The notes under the pieces are model-generated. The model did no database searches. It was not told the origin of the DNA and was given only the letters and a program-made list of their open reading frames with translations. Below, piece by piece: positions 1 through 8,526 of a DNA stretch of 64,000 nt (positions are counted from its first letter, which is position 1; the number at the start of each line of letters is the position of its first letter). The DNA is from Pantoea eucalypti (GTDB taxonomy: Bacteria; Pseudomonadota; Gammaproteobacteria; Enterobacterales; Enterobacteriaceae). The DNA lies in assembly GCF_009646115.1 (NCBI RefSeq), contig NZ_CP045720.1, positions 930,001 through 994,000 on the forward strand, in the 5' to 3' direction. A program made the translations under genes and the position numbers.

Positions 1-105
1 AAGTTGCGTGAGATGTTGCTCAACGGCGCGGATGAAAAACTCGCAGCAGCTGACAAGGCTGCCGAGAAAGAAAACGCAGCAAGTGAAGCGAACGAAGACT
101 TCTAA
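1..105 (+). CDS. recA: RecA recombinase, C-terminal fragment
   Basis: Only the last 34 codons are present; the gene enters from the left edge in frame 1. The residues end in the acidic tail ...SEANEDF, which matches the conserved NEDF end of enterobacterial RecA. The acidic tail modulates DNA binding of the recombinase and SOS coactivator. The call rests on this tail and on recX following directly, the standard recA-recX arrangement. Confidence 0.9.
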   Translation, partial: KLREMLLNGADEKLAAADKAAEKENAASEANEDF

Positions 106-115
106 TCACTGATGC

Positions 116-137
116 GGGAGGGGCGAAAGCCTCTCCC
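116..137 (+). terminator. Hairpin between recA and recX
   Basis: A 9-bp GC-rich stem (116-124 with 129-137, one G-T pair) with a GAAA tetraloop follows the recA stop by 10 nt. The downstream T content is weak (GTTGTTT). Enterobacterial recA and recX are separated by a leaky terminator that keeps recX low; this hairpin fits that role. Confidence 0.65.
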
Positions 138-229
138 ATCGTTGTTTCCCCCCGCCATTACTCTTCTTGCCTTCCCTCTGTCCTGTTCTGTCGCCATAAT
201 CTCACTCCTGTTTGTACAAGGTGCGCAGT

Positions 230-748
230 ATGACTGAACCCTCTCAGCCCCAACCTGATGTCGTCTCCTATTCCCGTCTGCTGGACCGTGCGATGCGTAT
301 TCTTGGCCAGCGCGATCACAGCCGTGCAGAATTAGCCCGTAAGCTGCAACAATCAGCGCAGCGTGCCGCATGGGCACAGAAAAAAGAGCCTGAAATTGTC
401 ACTGAAGCGCTGCTTGAACAGGTACTGAATTGGTGCCAGGAGAGCGGCTGGCTCAATGACGAACGTTTTACCGAGCGTTTTATTCAGAGTCGAAGCCGCA
501 AAGGTTTTGGGTCGCAACGTGTGCGCCTCGAACTGGCCCAGAAAGGCATTGACCGTGAATCCATTGATCTTGCGATGGAAGAGACGGAAGTCGACTGGGC
601 GGTGTGCGCGGCTCAGCTGGCGGAACGAAAATTCGGACACCCATTGCCCACAGAGTGGAAAGAGAAAGCGAAAGTACTACGCTATCTGCAGTCAAAGGGC
701 TTTATGACCGAAGATATCCAATCCGTTTTCAGAAATTTTGATGACTAA
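230..748 (+). CDS. recX: Regulatory protein RecX
   Basis: 172-residue RecX, which binds RecA filaments and inhibits strand exchange and coprotease activity in the cytoplasm. The sequence shows the family pattern: SYSRLLDRAMRIL at the N-terminus, a central RFIQSRSRKGFG segment and a C-terminal EDIQSVFRNFDD. The frame is open back to a TTG at 212, but the ATG at 230 gives MTEPSQ, which aligns with the E. coli N-terminus and its length (166 aa). It lies 124 bp after recA, across a hairpin, and is probably expressed by readthrough. Confidence 0.92.
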   Translation: MTEPSQPQPDVVSYSRLLDRAMRILGQRDHSRAELARKLQQSAQRAAWAQKKEPEIVTEALLEQVLNWCQESGWLNDERFTERFIQSRSRKGFGSQRVRLELAQKGIDRESIDLAMEETEVDWAVCAAQLAERKFGHPLPTEWKEKAKVLRYLQSKGFMTEDIQSVFRNFDD

Positions 749-761
749 AAGCCGATGTAAT

Positions 762-790
762 TTTACTTCCCACTGAAGAAAATTTATCTT
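762..790 (+). promoter_or_regulatory. Candidate alaS promoter
   Basis: TTTACT (762-767) and TATCTT (785-790) are 17 bp apart, each matching 4 of 6 sigma-70 positions. The position in the 133-bp gap before alaS is suitable, but support is only from consensus matching. Confidence 0.35.
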
Positions 791-881
791 ATTCCCACTT
801 TTTGTTCCACTAATCAGGCACCACGAAAGTGTGGTCGCGCCGATCAGAGGGAACGTTCGTTAGCGTGATTCCAGGACATAT

Positions 882-3509
882 ATGAGCAAGAGCACTGCTG
901 AGATCCGTCAAGCGTTTCTCGACTTTTTTCATAGCAAGGGACATGAGGTTGTAACCAGCAGCTCCCTCGTACCGAATAACGATCCAACCTTGTTGTTTAC
1001 CAACGCCGGGATGAACCAGTTTAAAGATGTGTTCCTCGGGCAGGACAAACGTGATTACACACGTGCGACCACGTCACAGCGCTGCGTACGCGCAGGCGGT
1101 AAACACAACGATCTTGAAAATGTCGGTTACACCGCACGTCATCACACCTTCTTTGAAATGCTGGGTAACTTCAGCTTTGGTGACTACTTCAAGAGAGAGG
1201 CGATTGGTTTTGCCTGGGAACTGCTGACGAGCGAGCAGTGGTTCAGCCTGCCAAAAGAGCGTCTGTGGGTGACGGTCTATGAAACCGACGATGAAGCCTT
1301 TGATATCTGGGCGAATGAAATCGGTGTGCCGCGCGAGCGCATTATTCGCATCGGTGACAACAAGGGCAGCGCATACGCGTCTGATAACTTCTGGCAGATG
1401 GGCGATACCGGTCCTTGTGGTCCATGCAGCGAGATTTTCTACGATCACGGCGATCACATCTGGGGTGGCCCACCAGGCAGCCCGGAAGAAGATGGCGATC
1501 GTTACATTGAAATCTGGAACATCGTCTTTATGCAGTTCAACCGTCAGGCGGATGGCACCATGCTGCCGCTGCCAAAACCGTCGGTTGATACCGGAATGGG
1601 CCTTGAGCGCATTTCCGCCGTTCTGCAACATGTTAACTCCAACTATGAAATCGACCTGTTCCAGAAACTGATTCAGGCCGTTGCACAGGTTACCGGTGCA
1701 ACTGACCTCAGCAACAAATCGCTGCGCGTTATTGCCGACCACATCCGTTCCTGTGCTTTCCTGATTGCCGATGGTGTGATCCCGTCGAATGAGAACCGTG
1801 GCTATGTGCTGCGTCGTATCATTCGTCGTGCCGTGCGTCATGGCAACATGCTGGGCGCCAAAGAAGCCTTCTTCTATAAGCTGGTTGCACCACTGATTGA
1901 GGTCATGGGCGCGGCAGGCGAAGAGTTGCAGCGTCAGCAGGCTCAGGTTGAGCAGGTGCTGAAAAGCGAAGAAGACCAGTTTGCCAGAACGCTGGAGCGC
2001 GGACTGGCGCTGCTGGATGAAGAGCTGGAAAAACTGCAGGGCGACACGCTGGATGGCGAAATCGTCTTCCGTCTTTACGATACCTTTGGCTTCCCGGCTG
2101 ACTTAACGGCTGACGTCTGCCGCGAACGCAATCTGAAAATCGACGAAGCGGGCTTTGAGCAGGCGATGGAGCAGCAGCGTCAGCGCGCACGTGAAGCGAG
2201 TGGCTTCGGTGCTGACTACAGCAATGTTATTCGCATTGATGCCGCCTCATCATTCAAAGGTTATGACCAGCTCGATTTAGCCGCCACGGTAAAAGCGCTC
2301 TATGTTGCGGGCGAAGCGGTAGATGAAGTGACCGCAGGTCAGGATGCCGTGGTCGTGCTGGATGAAACGCCATTCTATGGCGAATCAGGTGGTCAGGTAG
2401 GCGATACCGGTCTGCTGAAAGGGAAGAATGCTGAATTTAGCGTCCAGGATACACAAAAATATGGTCAGGCAATCGGTCATGTCGGTAAGCTGACCGCAGG
2501 GCAGTTGCGTATCGGTGATCGTCTTGAGGCGCAGGTTGATGCGGCACGTCGTGCGCGCATCCGTCTGAACCACTCTGCTACCCACTTATTGCATGCCGCA
2601 TTGCGTCAGGTTTTAGGTGAGCATGTGGCGCAAAAAGGCTCGCTGGTTAACGACAAATACCTGCGTTTTGACTTCTCGCATTTCGAAGCGATGAAACCTC
2701 AGGAGATTCGTCAGGTCGAAGATATCGTCAATGCGCAGATTCGTCGCAACCTGCCGGTTGAAACGGAAGTGATGGATCTGGATGCGGCGAAGTCTAAAGG
2801 TGCAATGGCACTGTTTGGCGAGAAATATGATCAGCGCGTGCGCGTTCTGACCATGGGTGATTTCTCAGTCGAATTGTGTGGTGGTACTCACGCTGCACGC
2901 ACCGGTGATATCGGCCTGTTCCGTATTCAGGCTGAGTCAGGTACGGCAGCAGGTATCCGTCGTATCGAAGCTATTACGGGTGAAGGCGCGCTGGCACAGG
3001 TTAATGCGCAAAGCAGTCAGCTGCAGGATCTTGCGCAACTGGTTAAAGCGAACAGCAGCAACCTGAACGAGAAAGTGCGTGGTCTCGTTGACCATGTGCG
3101 GGCTCTGGAGAAAGAGTTGCAGCAACTGCGCGACCAGCAAGCTGCCCAGGAGAGCGCTTCACTGAGTAGCAATGCCATCGATGTTAAGGGCGTGAAACTG
3201 CTGGTCAGCGAGCTCAACAATGTCGAGCCTAAGATGTTGCGTACCATGGTTGATGACCTCAAGAATCAACTCGGGTCTGCGATTATCGTGCTGGCGACGG
3301 TTGCCGAAGGTAAGGTGTCGCTGATTGCCGGTGTGACCAAAGATCTGACTGACCGTGTTAAAGCGGGCGAGTTGATCGCCGGTCTGGCACAGCAGGTAGG
3401 CGGGAAGGGCGGTGGCCGTCCTGATATGGCACAAGCGGGTGGTACGGATGCTAAAGGGCTGAAAGGCGCTCTGGCAGGCGTTGAGAGCTGGGTTAACAGC
3501 CGCCTTTAA
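882..3509 (+). CDS. alaS: Alanyl-tRNA synthetase
   Basis: 875-residue class II aminoacyl-tRNA synthetase, the usual enterobacterial length (E. coli 876). It charges tRNA-Ala and edits mischarged Ser and Gly. The catalytic domain starts at [13 protein letters not shown] and includes TNAGMNQFK and [16 protein letters not shown] motifs; the editing domain has the zinc-binding [11 protein letters not shown] and CGGTH motifs; the C-terminal C-Ala domain ends with the glycine-rich [15 protein letters not shown] segment. The ATG at 882 follows CCAGGACATAT. It is followed by a strong terminator, so csrA is transcribed separately at least in part. Confidence 0.97.
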   Translation: MSKSTAEIRQAFLDFFHSKGHEVVTSSSLVPNNDPTLLFTNAGMNQFKDVFLGQDKRDYTRATTSQRCVRAGGKHNDLENVGYTARHHTFFEMLGNFSFGDYFKREAIGFAWELLTSEQWFSLPKERLWVTVYETDDEAFDIWANEIGVPRERIIRIGDNKGSAYASDNFWQMGDTGPCGPCSEIFYDHGDHIWGGPPGSPEEDGDRYIEIWNIVFMQFNRQADGTMLPLPKPSVDTGMGLERISAVLQHVNSNYEIDLFQKLIQAVAQVTGATDLSNKSLRVIADHIRSCAFLIADGVIPSNENRGYVLRRIIRRAVRHGNMLGAKEAFFYKLVAPLIEVMGAAGEELQRQQAQVEQVLKSEEDQFARTLERGLALLDEELEKLQGDTLDGEIVFRLYDTFGFPADLTADVCRERNLKIDEAGFEQAMEQQRQRAREASGFGADYSNVIRIDAASSFKGYDQLDLAATVKALYVAGEAVDEVTAGQDAVVVLDETPFYGESGGQVGDTGLLKGKNAEFSVQDTQKYGQAIGHVGKLTAGQLRIGDRLEAQVDAARRARIRLNHSATHLLHAALRQVLGEHVAQKGSLVNDKYLRFDFSHFEAMKPQEIRQVEDIVNAQIRRNLPVETEVMDLDAAKSKGAMALFGEKYDQRVRVLTMGDFSVELCGGTHAARTGDIGLFRIQAESGTAAGIRRIEAITGEGALAQVNAQSSQLQDLAQLVKANSSNLNEKVRGLVDHVRALEKELQQLRDQQAAQESASLSSNAIDVKGVKLLVSELNNVEPKMLRTMVDDLKNQLGSAIIVLATVAEGKVSLIAGVTKDLTDRVKAGELIAGLAQQVGGKGGGRPDMAQAGGTDAKGLKGALAGVESWVNSRL

Positions 3510-3530
3510 TGACTTAGAACAAGGCATTGT

Positions 3531-3564
3531 AAAAAGCGTCAGAACTCTGGTTCCGGCGCTTTTT
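3531..3564 (+). terminator. alaS terminator
   Basis: A 15-bp stem with one mismatch, from AAAAAGCG to CGCTTTTT with a TCTG loop, starts 21 nt after the alaS stop and ends in a T run. It is an A-tract/T-tract intrinsic terminator. Confidence 0.9.
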
Positions 3565-3758
3565 AATACGATGCTAAAGCAGCAAATGACAAAGTCAGGC
3601 TGATGTAGTGTATTTCGGCTAAACTAACTATCAGCAGAATGTATTGGCGCATCGATGTGCATTGGTGTATCTCTCATAGTCAATGTGCAGCGTTAAATGA
3701 TGGATAATGCCGGGAGCCTGTACAAGCCCGACTCTTTTAATCTTTCAAGGAGCAAAGA

Positions 3759-3944
3759 ATGCTTATTCTAACTCGTCGAGTTGGTGAAACCCTCATGATC
3801 GGTGATGAGGTAACTGTAACGGTGCTGGGTGTTAAAGGTAACCAGGTACGTATTGGGGTTAACGCACCGAAAGAAGTGTCTGTGCATCGCGAAGAGATCT
3901 ATCAACGCATCCAGGCTGAAAAAACGCAACAAACCAGCGTTTAA
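3759..3944 (+). CDS. csrA: Carbon storage regulator CsrA
   Basis: 61-residue RNA-binding protein, same length as E. coli CsrA, starting [16 protein letters not shown] and containing the [19 protein letters not shown] surface that contacts GGA motifs. The dimer represses or stabilises mRNAs for glycogen metabolism, biofilm and motility and is titrated by CsrB/C RNAs. Start ATG at 3759 has a good AAGGAG ribosome binding site (3748-3753). Its place between alaS and the serV-argVYZ tRNA cluster is conserved. The 194-bp gap upstream is long enough for several promoters, as in E. coli. Confidence 0.97.
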   Translation: MLILTRRVGETLMIGDEVTVTVLGVKGNQVRIGVNAPKEVSVHREEIYQRIQAEKTQQTSV

Positions 3945-3952
3945 CGGATTCA

Positions 3953-3976
3953 GCGTCTCGCACCTGTGCGAGGCGC
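3953..3976 (+). terminator. Hairpin downstream of csrA
   Basis: An 11-bp stem (3953-3963 with 3966-3976, one T-G pair) with a 2-nt loop lies 8 nt after the csrA stop. The following T tract is interrupted (ACCGCTTTG), so termination efficiency is uncertain. Confidence 0.6.
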
Positions 3977-4135
3977 TACCGCTTTGTCTAAAAATCCTCT
4001 CTTTTCTTCTCTCCCGCTTTCTCCCTGTTTAGTTAACGTCATCCTCTCTCATTGTTGATAATTCACTCTTTTTGTCTTCATTTTGCCCCAATTGTGTGTG
4101 ATTTGCTCAATCAAACAAAGTTTCGGAAAAATTGT

Positions 4136-4163
4136 TTGACTTAAAAGTCCGGGAAAGTAATAT
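4136..4163 (+). promoter_or_regulatory. Promoter of serV-argVYZ tRNA cluster
   Basis: TTGACT (4136-4141) and TAATAT (4158-4163) with 16-bp spacing, followed by a GC-rich discriminator (GTGCGCC) typical of stringently controlled stable-RNA promoters. It is 64 bp upstream of the tRNA-Ser. Confidence 0.7.
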
Positions 4164-4226
4164 GTGCGCCACGCAGTGCCGATGAGCAGAAACAAGTTCA
4201 GACGCACGGTTCGAAAGAAAGCGTAA

Positions 4227-4319
4227 GGTGAGGTGGCCGAGAGGCTGAAGGCGCTCCCCTGCTAAGGGAGTATACGGTCAAAAGCTGTATCGAGGGTTCG
4301 AATCCCTCCCTCACCGCCA
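4227..4319 (+). tRNA. serV: tRNA-Ser (GCU anticodon)
   Basis: 93-nt class II tRNA with long variable arm. Acceptor GGTGAGG pairs with CCTCACC, then discriminator G and encoded CCA. The anticodon stem-loop CTCCCCTGCTAAGGGAG places GCT as anticodon. It is the first gene of the cluster, as serV is in E. coli. Confidence 0.95.
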
Positions 4320-4327
4320 TTTTCGAT

Positions 4328-4404
4328 GCATCCATAGCTCAGCTGGATAGAGTACTCGGCTACGAACCGAGCGGTCGGAGGTTCGAATCCTCCTGGATGC
4401 ACCA
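4328..4404 (+). tRNA. argV: tRNA-Arg (ACG anticodon), copy 1
   Basis: 77 nt, acceptor GCATCCA pairing with TGGATGC, anticodon loop CTACGAA (ACG, read as ICG after A34 deamination), encoded CCA. It decodes the common CGU/CGC/CGA codons. Begins 8 nt after tRNA-Ser. Confidence 0.95.
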
Positions 4405-4488
4405 TCGAAAATAAAGAAATAAAGCGAATTAGCAATTCCTTTCATGGTGAGTAGTTAGCACCCTGCGTTGTACAAGAATTAGATTTAT

Positions 4489-4565
4489 GCATCCATAGCT
4501 CAGCTGGATAGAGTACTCGGCTACGAACCGAGCGGTCGGAGGTTCGAATCCTCCTGGATGCACCA
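4489..4565 (+). tRNA. argY: tRNA-Arg (ACG anticodon), copy 2
   Basis: Identical in all 77 positions to the copies at 4328 and 4637. The 84-nt spacer before it is unrelated to the next spacer, so only the tRNA units are conserved, which suggests gene conversion among the copies. Confidence 0.95.
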
Positions 4566-4636
4566 TTCTTTGTAACATCCTCAGGTTGGTTTCTGTTAGT
4601 CCATAAAAAGTTGTACCCCAAAAGATAGACCCCAAT

Positions 4637-4713
4637 GCATCCATAGCTCAGCTGGATAGAGTACTCGGCTACGAACCGAGCGGTCGGAGGTTCGAATCCT
4701 CCTGGATGCACCA
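4637..4713 (+). tRNA. argZ: tRNA-Arg (ACG anticodon), copy 3
   Basis: Third identical 77-nt copy with encoded CCA, 71 nt after copy 2. E. coli has a fourth copy (argQ) at this locus; there is none here. Confidence 0.95.
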
Positions 4714-5165
4714 TCTTCTTCAGTTTTAAGTTCCCTCAATGAATTTGGCGTAATCATCGCTAAGACCTCAAAAGAGACATACTTTTTTATACCCTGTACA
4801 GCAAGCGCTGAACGAGCATCCTGAACTGCTCCCCTGCAGTTACCCTCTGGCTTTACCCACACTGTTTTCCTGCCTGATCTGCCCCATTGATTCATCATCC
4901 TGACTTAAGCGACACGTAACACATTTTCTCCGCCTCAGAGATCGCCATTTTACTGCCCACGCCCGTCCGCCACCGCTTGCCTGCCAGAGTAATGTTAAAA
5001 AATCGCTGAAAATTCGTACGGTTATCGCTGGCCGCGCACGATCACCTTTATCTGAAAACAAAAATTGCTAATGCTTTCAAAGCATTTGCTGTTCATCCCC
5101 CCTGGCGACAACCTGTCCACATTAGGCTAAAGTAATGTCTCATTTGGTGAATGTCCGGAGTGACA
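4714..5165. other. Intergenic region after the Arg tRNAs
   Basis: 452 bp between the last tRNA-Arg and yqaB. Open frames on the minus strand have no recognisable homology and partly run through the tRNA repeats. I see no integrase, direct repeat of a tRNA 3' end, or clear terminator, so there is no sign of an integrated element at this tRNA locus. Confidence 0.5.
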
Positions 5166-5732
5166 ATGTACGATCAATATGACGGCCTGATTTTTGATAT
5201 GGACGGCACGATTCTTGATACTGAGCCGACACATCGAAAAGCGTGGCGTCAGGTGCTCCAGCGTTACGGATTAACGCTGGATGAAGCACGTATTATCGAC
5301 TTTAATGGCGCACCCGCCTGGCGGCTTGCGCAATTCATCATTGAATCCAATCAGTCGTCACACGACCCTCATCTTCTTGCTGCAGAAAAAACCGCTGCTG
5401 TGAAAGCGATGCTGCTGGAAAACGTTAAGCCGCTGCCTTTACTGGAGGTGGCGAAGGCGTATCACGGGCGTCGTCCTATGGCTGTGGGGACCGGAAGTGA
5501 ACATAGCATGGCAGAGGCGTTACTGACGCAGCTTGGCGTGCGTGAGCTCTTTACGGCAGTCGTCGGCGCTGACGACGTACAGCATCATAAACCTGAGCCT
5601 GAGACCTTCTTGCGCTGCGCTGAGTTGATGGGTGTGGCGCCGGCACGTTGTGTGGTGTTCGAAGATGCAGACTTTGGTATTCAGGCCGCTAAAGCGGCAG
5701 GCATGGCAGTGGTGGATGTTCGTTTACTGTGA
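5166..5732 (+). CDS. yqaB: Fructose-1-phosphate/6-phosphogluconate phosphatase YqaB
   Basis: 188-residue HAD-superfamily phosphatase, the E. coli YqaB length. Motif I is FDMDGTILDTEP (nucleophile Asp), motif II lies in MAVGTGSE, motif III is the Lys of HHKPEPETF, and motif IV is VVFEDADFG. E. coli YqaB acts on small sugar phosphates. ATG 5166 is preferred over 5151 because it gives MYDQYDG, aligned to E. coli MYERYAG, and has GGAG six bases upstream. The stop overlaps the start of yqaA by 4 bp. Confidence 0.92.
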   Translation: MYDQYDGLIFDMDGTILDTEPTHRKAWRQVLQRYGLTLDEARIIDFNGAPAWRLAQFIIESNQSSHDPHLLAAEKTAAVKAMLLENVKPLPLLEVAKAYHGRRPMAVGTGSEHSMAEALLTQLGVRELFTAVVGADDVQHHKPEPETFLRCAELMGVAPARCVVFEDADFGIQAAKAAGMAVVDVRLL

Positions 5733-6157
5733 GTGACGTACTTACCTATGCCTCGATGTTTGGCAGCAGTTTTCTGAGTGCGACGCTCCTGCCGGGAAGT
5801 TCTGAAGCATTACTGATAGCACTATTGATAGCAAAAAAGACATCAGTTTACGGGTTGCTTGTAGCCGCATCACTGGGAAACACCTTGGGCGGTTTAACCA
5901 ACATTCTTATTGGTCGCCTGCTGCCGTTAAAACGTCAGGGGCGATGGCATGACACAGCAATGACGTGGTTGCACCGACTGGGACCAGCAGCACTTTTATT
6001 CAGCTGGCTACCGGTGATAGGTGATCTGCTCTGCGTTCTCGCGGGCTGGTTACGTTTCGCCTGGCTGCCAGCGATACTGTTTCTCGCTGTCGGCAAAACA
6101 CTGCGTTATATCGTTATCGCGACTGCCACATTACAGGGTATGCAATGGTGGCATTGA
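5729..6157 (+). CDS. yqaA: DedA-related membrane protein YqaA
   Basis: 142-residue inner-membrane protein with several hydrophobic segments ([56 protein letters not shown]). It belongs to the SNARE-associated/VTT (DedA-like) superfamily; the re-entrant E...G...P pattern (PGSSE, PVIGD) fits. The start is GTG at 5729, overlapping the yqaB stop (GTGA), so the two are translationally coupled. The function of YqaA itself is not established; relatives act in lipid carrier transport. Confidence 0.88.
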   Translation: MSDVLTYASMFGSSFLSATLLPGSSEALLIALLIAKKTSVYGLLVAASLGNTLGGLTNILIGRLLPLKRQGRWHDTAMTWLHRLGPAALLFSWLPVIGDLLCVLAGWLRFAWLPAILFLAVGKTLRYIVIATATLQGMQWWH

Positions 6158-6230
6158 TTCGCACAGATTCGGGGCTACGGTTAACATTATGCTGAACAAA
6201 AATAAATTATTATCACAGCGGGGGGGTAAT

Positions 6231-7796
6231 GTGATCCCGGACGTATCTAAAGCGCTATCCTGGCTGGAAGCGCATCCCAATGCCCTTAAAGGGATTGGTC
6301 GTGGCATCGAGCGTGAAACGCTGCGTGTACAGGAAAATGGCGATCTGGCAAAAAGCGGCCACCCGGAATCTCTGGGCTCGGCGCTGAAACATGACTGGAT
6401 CACCACTGATTTTGCCGAAACGTTACTGGAATTCATCACGCCAGTGGATCACAGCATTGATCATATGCTGGCGTTCCTGCGCGATATCCACCGTCACGTT
6501 GCCCGTGAACTCGGTGATGAACGCATGTGGCCATTCAGTATGCCGTGCGTCATTGACGATGCTGACAATATTGAGCTGGCGCAATATGGCACATCCAATA
6601 TCGGTAAGATGAAGACCCTTTACCGCGAAGGTCTGAAAAACCGCTACGGCGCGTTAATGCAGACGATCTCTGGCATTCACTATAACTTCTCGCTGCCACT
6701 TTCTTTCTGGCAGGAGTGGGCTGACGTGAAAGATCAGGAAAGCGGAAAAGAGACTATCTCCGCAGGTTATCTGCGGTTGATTCGTAACTACTATCGCTTC
6801 GGCTGGGTGATACCTTATCTGTTTGGCGCATCACCGGCTATCAGCTCCAGTTTCCTGCAGGGTCGTGAGAGCGCGCTGCCATTTGAAACCAATGACAAAG
6901 ATACGATGTGGCTGCCGTATGCCACCTCGCTGCGTCTGAGCGATTTAGGCTACACCAATAAATCGCAGAGCGCTCTGGGCATCACGTTTAACTCGCTGGA
7001 AGGCTATGTCACTGCGCTGAAAAAAGCGATCAAGACGCCGTCAGATGAGTATGCAGCGATGGGCGCCAAAGATGCTGACGGTAACTGGCTGCAGCTCAAC
7101 ACTAACGTGCTGCAGATTGAGAACGAGCTCTATGCGCCCATCCGGCCTAAGCGTGTTACACGCTCGGGTGAAGCGCCTTCTGATGCGCTGCTGCGCGGTG
7201 GTATCGAATATATTGAAGTGCGTTCACTGGATATCAACCCGTTCTCTGCCATCGGCGTCGATGAGAATCAGGTTCGCTTCCTCGATCTGTTCCTGATCTG
7301 GTGTACCCTGGCGGATGCACCGGAAATGAGTGCAGATGAGTTGCAATGCACCCGCAAAAACTGGAATCGGGTGGTGCTCGAAGGGCGTAAACCGGATCAG
7401 AAAATTGCGGTGGGTTGTGGAGAAGCGGAACATTCGCTGGTTGAAGTGGGCAAAACCCTGTTTGCCGACCTGCGCCGGGTTGCTGAAGTCTTAGACAGTC
7501 ACAATCAGGACAGCACAGAATATCAGCAGGTTTGTGATCAACTGGTAGCATCCTTCGATGATCCTGAGCTAACCTACTCGGCGCGCATCCTTCAGGCAAT
7601 GAAGGATAATGGTGTAACCGGCACCGGCGTGGCACTGGCTGAACAGTATCGCCATATGCTCTGTGAAGAACCGCTGGAAGTGCTGACAGAAGAAGATTTC
7701 ACGCGTCAGGCGCAGGAATCTGTTGCTGCACAGCAGCAGCTGGAAGCAAATGATAAGCTGGATTTTGAAGCGTATCTGGCGAGCCGGGAAGGGTAG
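6231..7796 (+). CDS. gshA: Glutamate-cysteine ligase
   Basis: 521-residue enzyme (E. coli 518) that joins glutamate and cysteine with ATP, the first and limiting step of glutathione synthesis. Conserved stretches include [32 protein letters not shown] and [10 protein letters not shown]. The start is the GTG at 6231, giving [11 protein letters not shown] as in E. coli MIPDVSQALAW; an in-frame ATG at 6189 would add 14 residues without homology. The frame stays open upstream into yqaA, but that part is out of register with any homologue. The weak start recalls the UUG start of E. coli gshA. Confidence 0.93.
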   Translation: MIPDVSKALSWLEAHPNALKGIGRGIERETLRVQENGDLAKSGHPESLGSALKHDWITTDFAETLLEFITPVDHSIDHMLAFLRDIHRHVARELGDERMWPFSMPCVIDDADNIELAQYGTSNIGKMKTLYREGLKNRYGALMQTISGIHYNFSLPLSFWQEWADVKDQESGKETISAGYLRLIRNYYRFGWVIPYLFGASPAISSSFLQGRESALPFETNDKDTMWLPYATSLRLSDLGYTNKSQSALGITFNSLEGYVTALKKAIKTPSDEYAAMGAKDADGNWLQLNTNVLQIENELYAPIRPKRVTRSGEAPSDALLRGGIEYIEVRSLDINPFSAIGVDENQVRFLDLFLIWCTLADAPEMSADELQCTRKNWNRVVLEGRKPDQKIAVGCGEAEHSLVEVGKTLFADLRRVAEVLDSHNQDSTEYQQVCDQLVASFDDPELTYSARILQAMKDNGVTGTGVALAEQYRHMLCEEPLEVLTEEDFTRQAQESVAAQQQLEANDKLDFEAYLASREG

Positions 7797-7801
7797 AAAA
7801 G

Positions 7802-7877
7802 AAAAAGGCCACATCAATGTGGCCAAATTAACATCTCTGTTGTCAGGGATGATGATGATAACAAATGCGCGTCTTTC
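7802..7877 (-). ncRNA. micA: Small RNA MicA
   Basis: On the minus strand the gene starts GAAAGACGCGCATTTGTTAT, which agrees with the start of E. coli MicA, the Hfq-dependent sRNA that represses ompA and other outer-membrane mRNAs on envelope stress. The 5' part (7877 down to about 7830) is the target-pairing region, with an extra CAT unit in the ATCATCATC run. The 3' end is a GGCCACAT/ATGTGGCC hairpin (7807-7824) and a T run. Location between gshA and luxS, opposite in direction to both, is conserved. A sigma-E type promoter lies just upstream. Confidence 0.92.
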
Positions 7878-7883
7878 ATATAT

Positions 7884-7911
7884 TCAGACGTTGGGCGAAC
7901 AGAAAAGTTTC
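7884..7911 (-). promoter_or_regulatory. Sigma-E promoter of micA
   Basis: On the minus strand GAAACTT (7905-7911) and TCTGA (7884-7888) are 16 bp apart, 6 bp before the MicA 5' end. This is the sigma-E pattern (GGAACTT, N16, TCTGA) known for micA in E. coli, and it ties the sRNA to envelope stress. Confidence 0.75.
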
Positions 7912-7949
7912 ATCGTTTTAAAAAAAATTCTCAGAACAGGAGGTGACGT

Positions 7950-8465
7950 ATGCCACTACTGGACAGTTTTACCGTTGATCACACCATCATGGGCGCACCG
8001 GCAGTCCGCGTTGCGAAAACCATGAAGACTCCGCATGGCGATACGATTACCGTTTTTGACCTGCGTTTTTGCCGTCCGAACATTGATATCCTCACTGAGC
8101 GTGGCATTCATACGCTGGAGCATCTCTTTGCCGGCTTCATGCGTGATCACCTGAATGGTGACGGTGTGGAAATCGTCGATATCTCGCCAATGGGCTGCCG
8201 TACCGGCTTCTACATGAGCCTGATTGGTACGCCAGACGAGCAGCGCGTTGCGAAAGCGTGGAAAGGGGCGATGGAAGATGTTCTGAAAGTGAAAGATCAG
8301 AACCAGATCCCTGAGCTGAATGAATATCAGTGTGGCAGCTACAAGCTGCACTCACTGGATGAAGCGCAGCAGATTGCCCGCAATGTGCTGGCGCATGAGA
8401 TCGGCGTAAACCGTAATGACGATCTGAAACTGCCTGCTGAAAAGCTGAAAGAACTGCACATCTAG
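7950..8465 (+). CDS. luxS: S-ribosylhomocysteine lyase LuxS
   Basis: 171-residue enzyme that cleaves S-ribosylhomocysteine to homocysteine and DPD, the precursor of autoinducer-2. The iron-binding residues are present: H54 and H58 in HTLEH, and the Cys of EYQCGSYK; the catalytic Cys is in MGCRTGF. The ATG at 7950 has a strong GGAGGTGA site. The 5' UTR overlaps the micA promoter region on the other strand, so luxS transcripts starting upstream would be antisense to MicA. Confidence 0.97.
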   Translation: MPLLDSFTVDHTIMGAPAVRVAKTMKTPHGDTITVFDLRFCRPNIDILTERGIHTLEHLFAGFMRDHLNGDGVEIVDISPMGCRTGFYMSLIGTPDEQRVAKAWKGAMEDVLKVKDQNQIPELNEYQCGSYKLHSLDEAQQIARNVLAHEIGVNRNDDLKLPAEKLKELHI

Positions 8466-8481
8466 TCAGGGCTTCTCTGCT

Positions 8482-8521
8482 AAAAAAAACGCCGCATCAT
8501 CTCGATTGCGGCGTTTTTTTA
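8482..8521. terminator. Bidirectional terminator luxS/corB
   Basis: An 8-bp stem ACGCCGCA/TGCGGCGT (8489-8496 with 8507-8514) flanked by an A8 run on the left and a T7 run on the right, so it can end both convergent transcripts. Confidence 0.9.
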
Positions 8522-8526
8522 TGGCT

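Noticed and set aside
1074..1841. 255-codon antisense ORF in alaS
   Set aside because: Open frame complementary to a strongly biased gene; no homology and alaS is intact.
4429..5061. Minus-strand ORFs of 70-100 codons over the tRNA-Arg cluster
   Set aside because: They share repeated peptides only because they read through the identical tRNA genes; there is no ribosome binding site pattern or homology.
4200..5165. Integrated island at the tRNA cluster
   Set aside because: No integrase, no repeated tRNA 3' end, and flanking genes are in the E. coli order.
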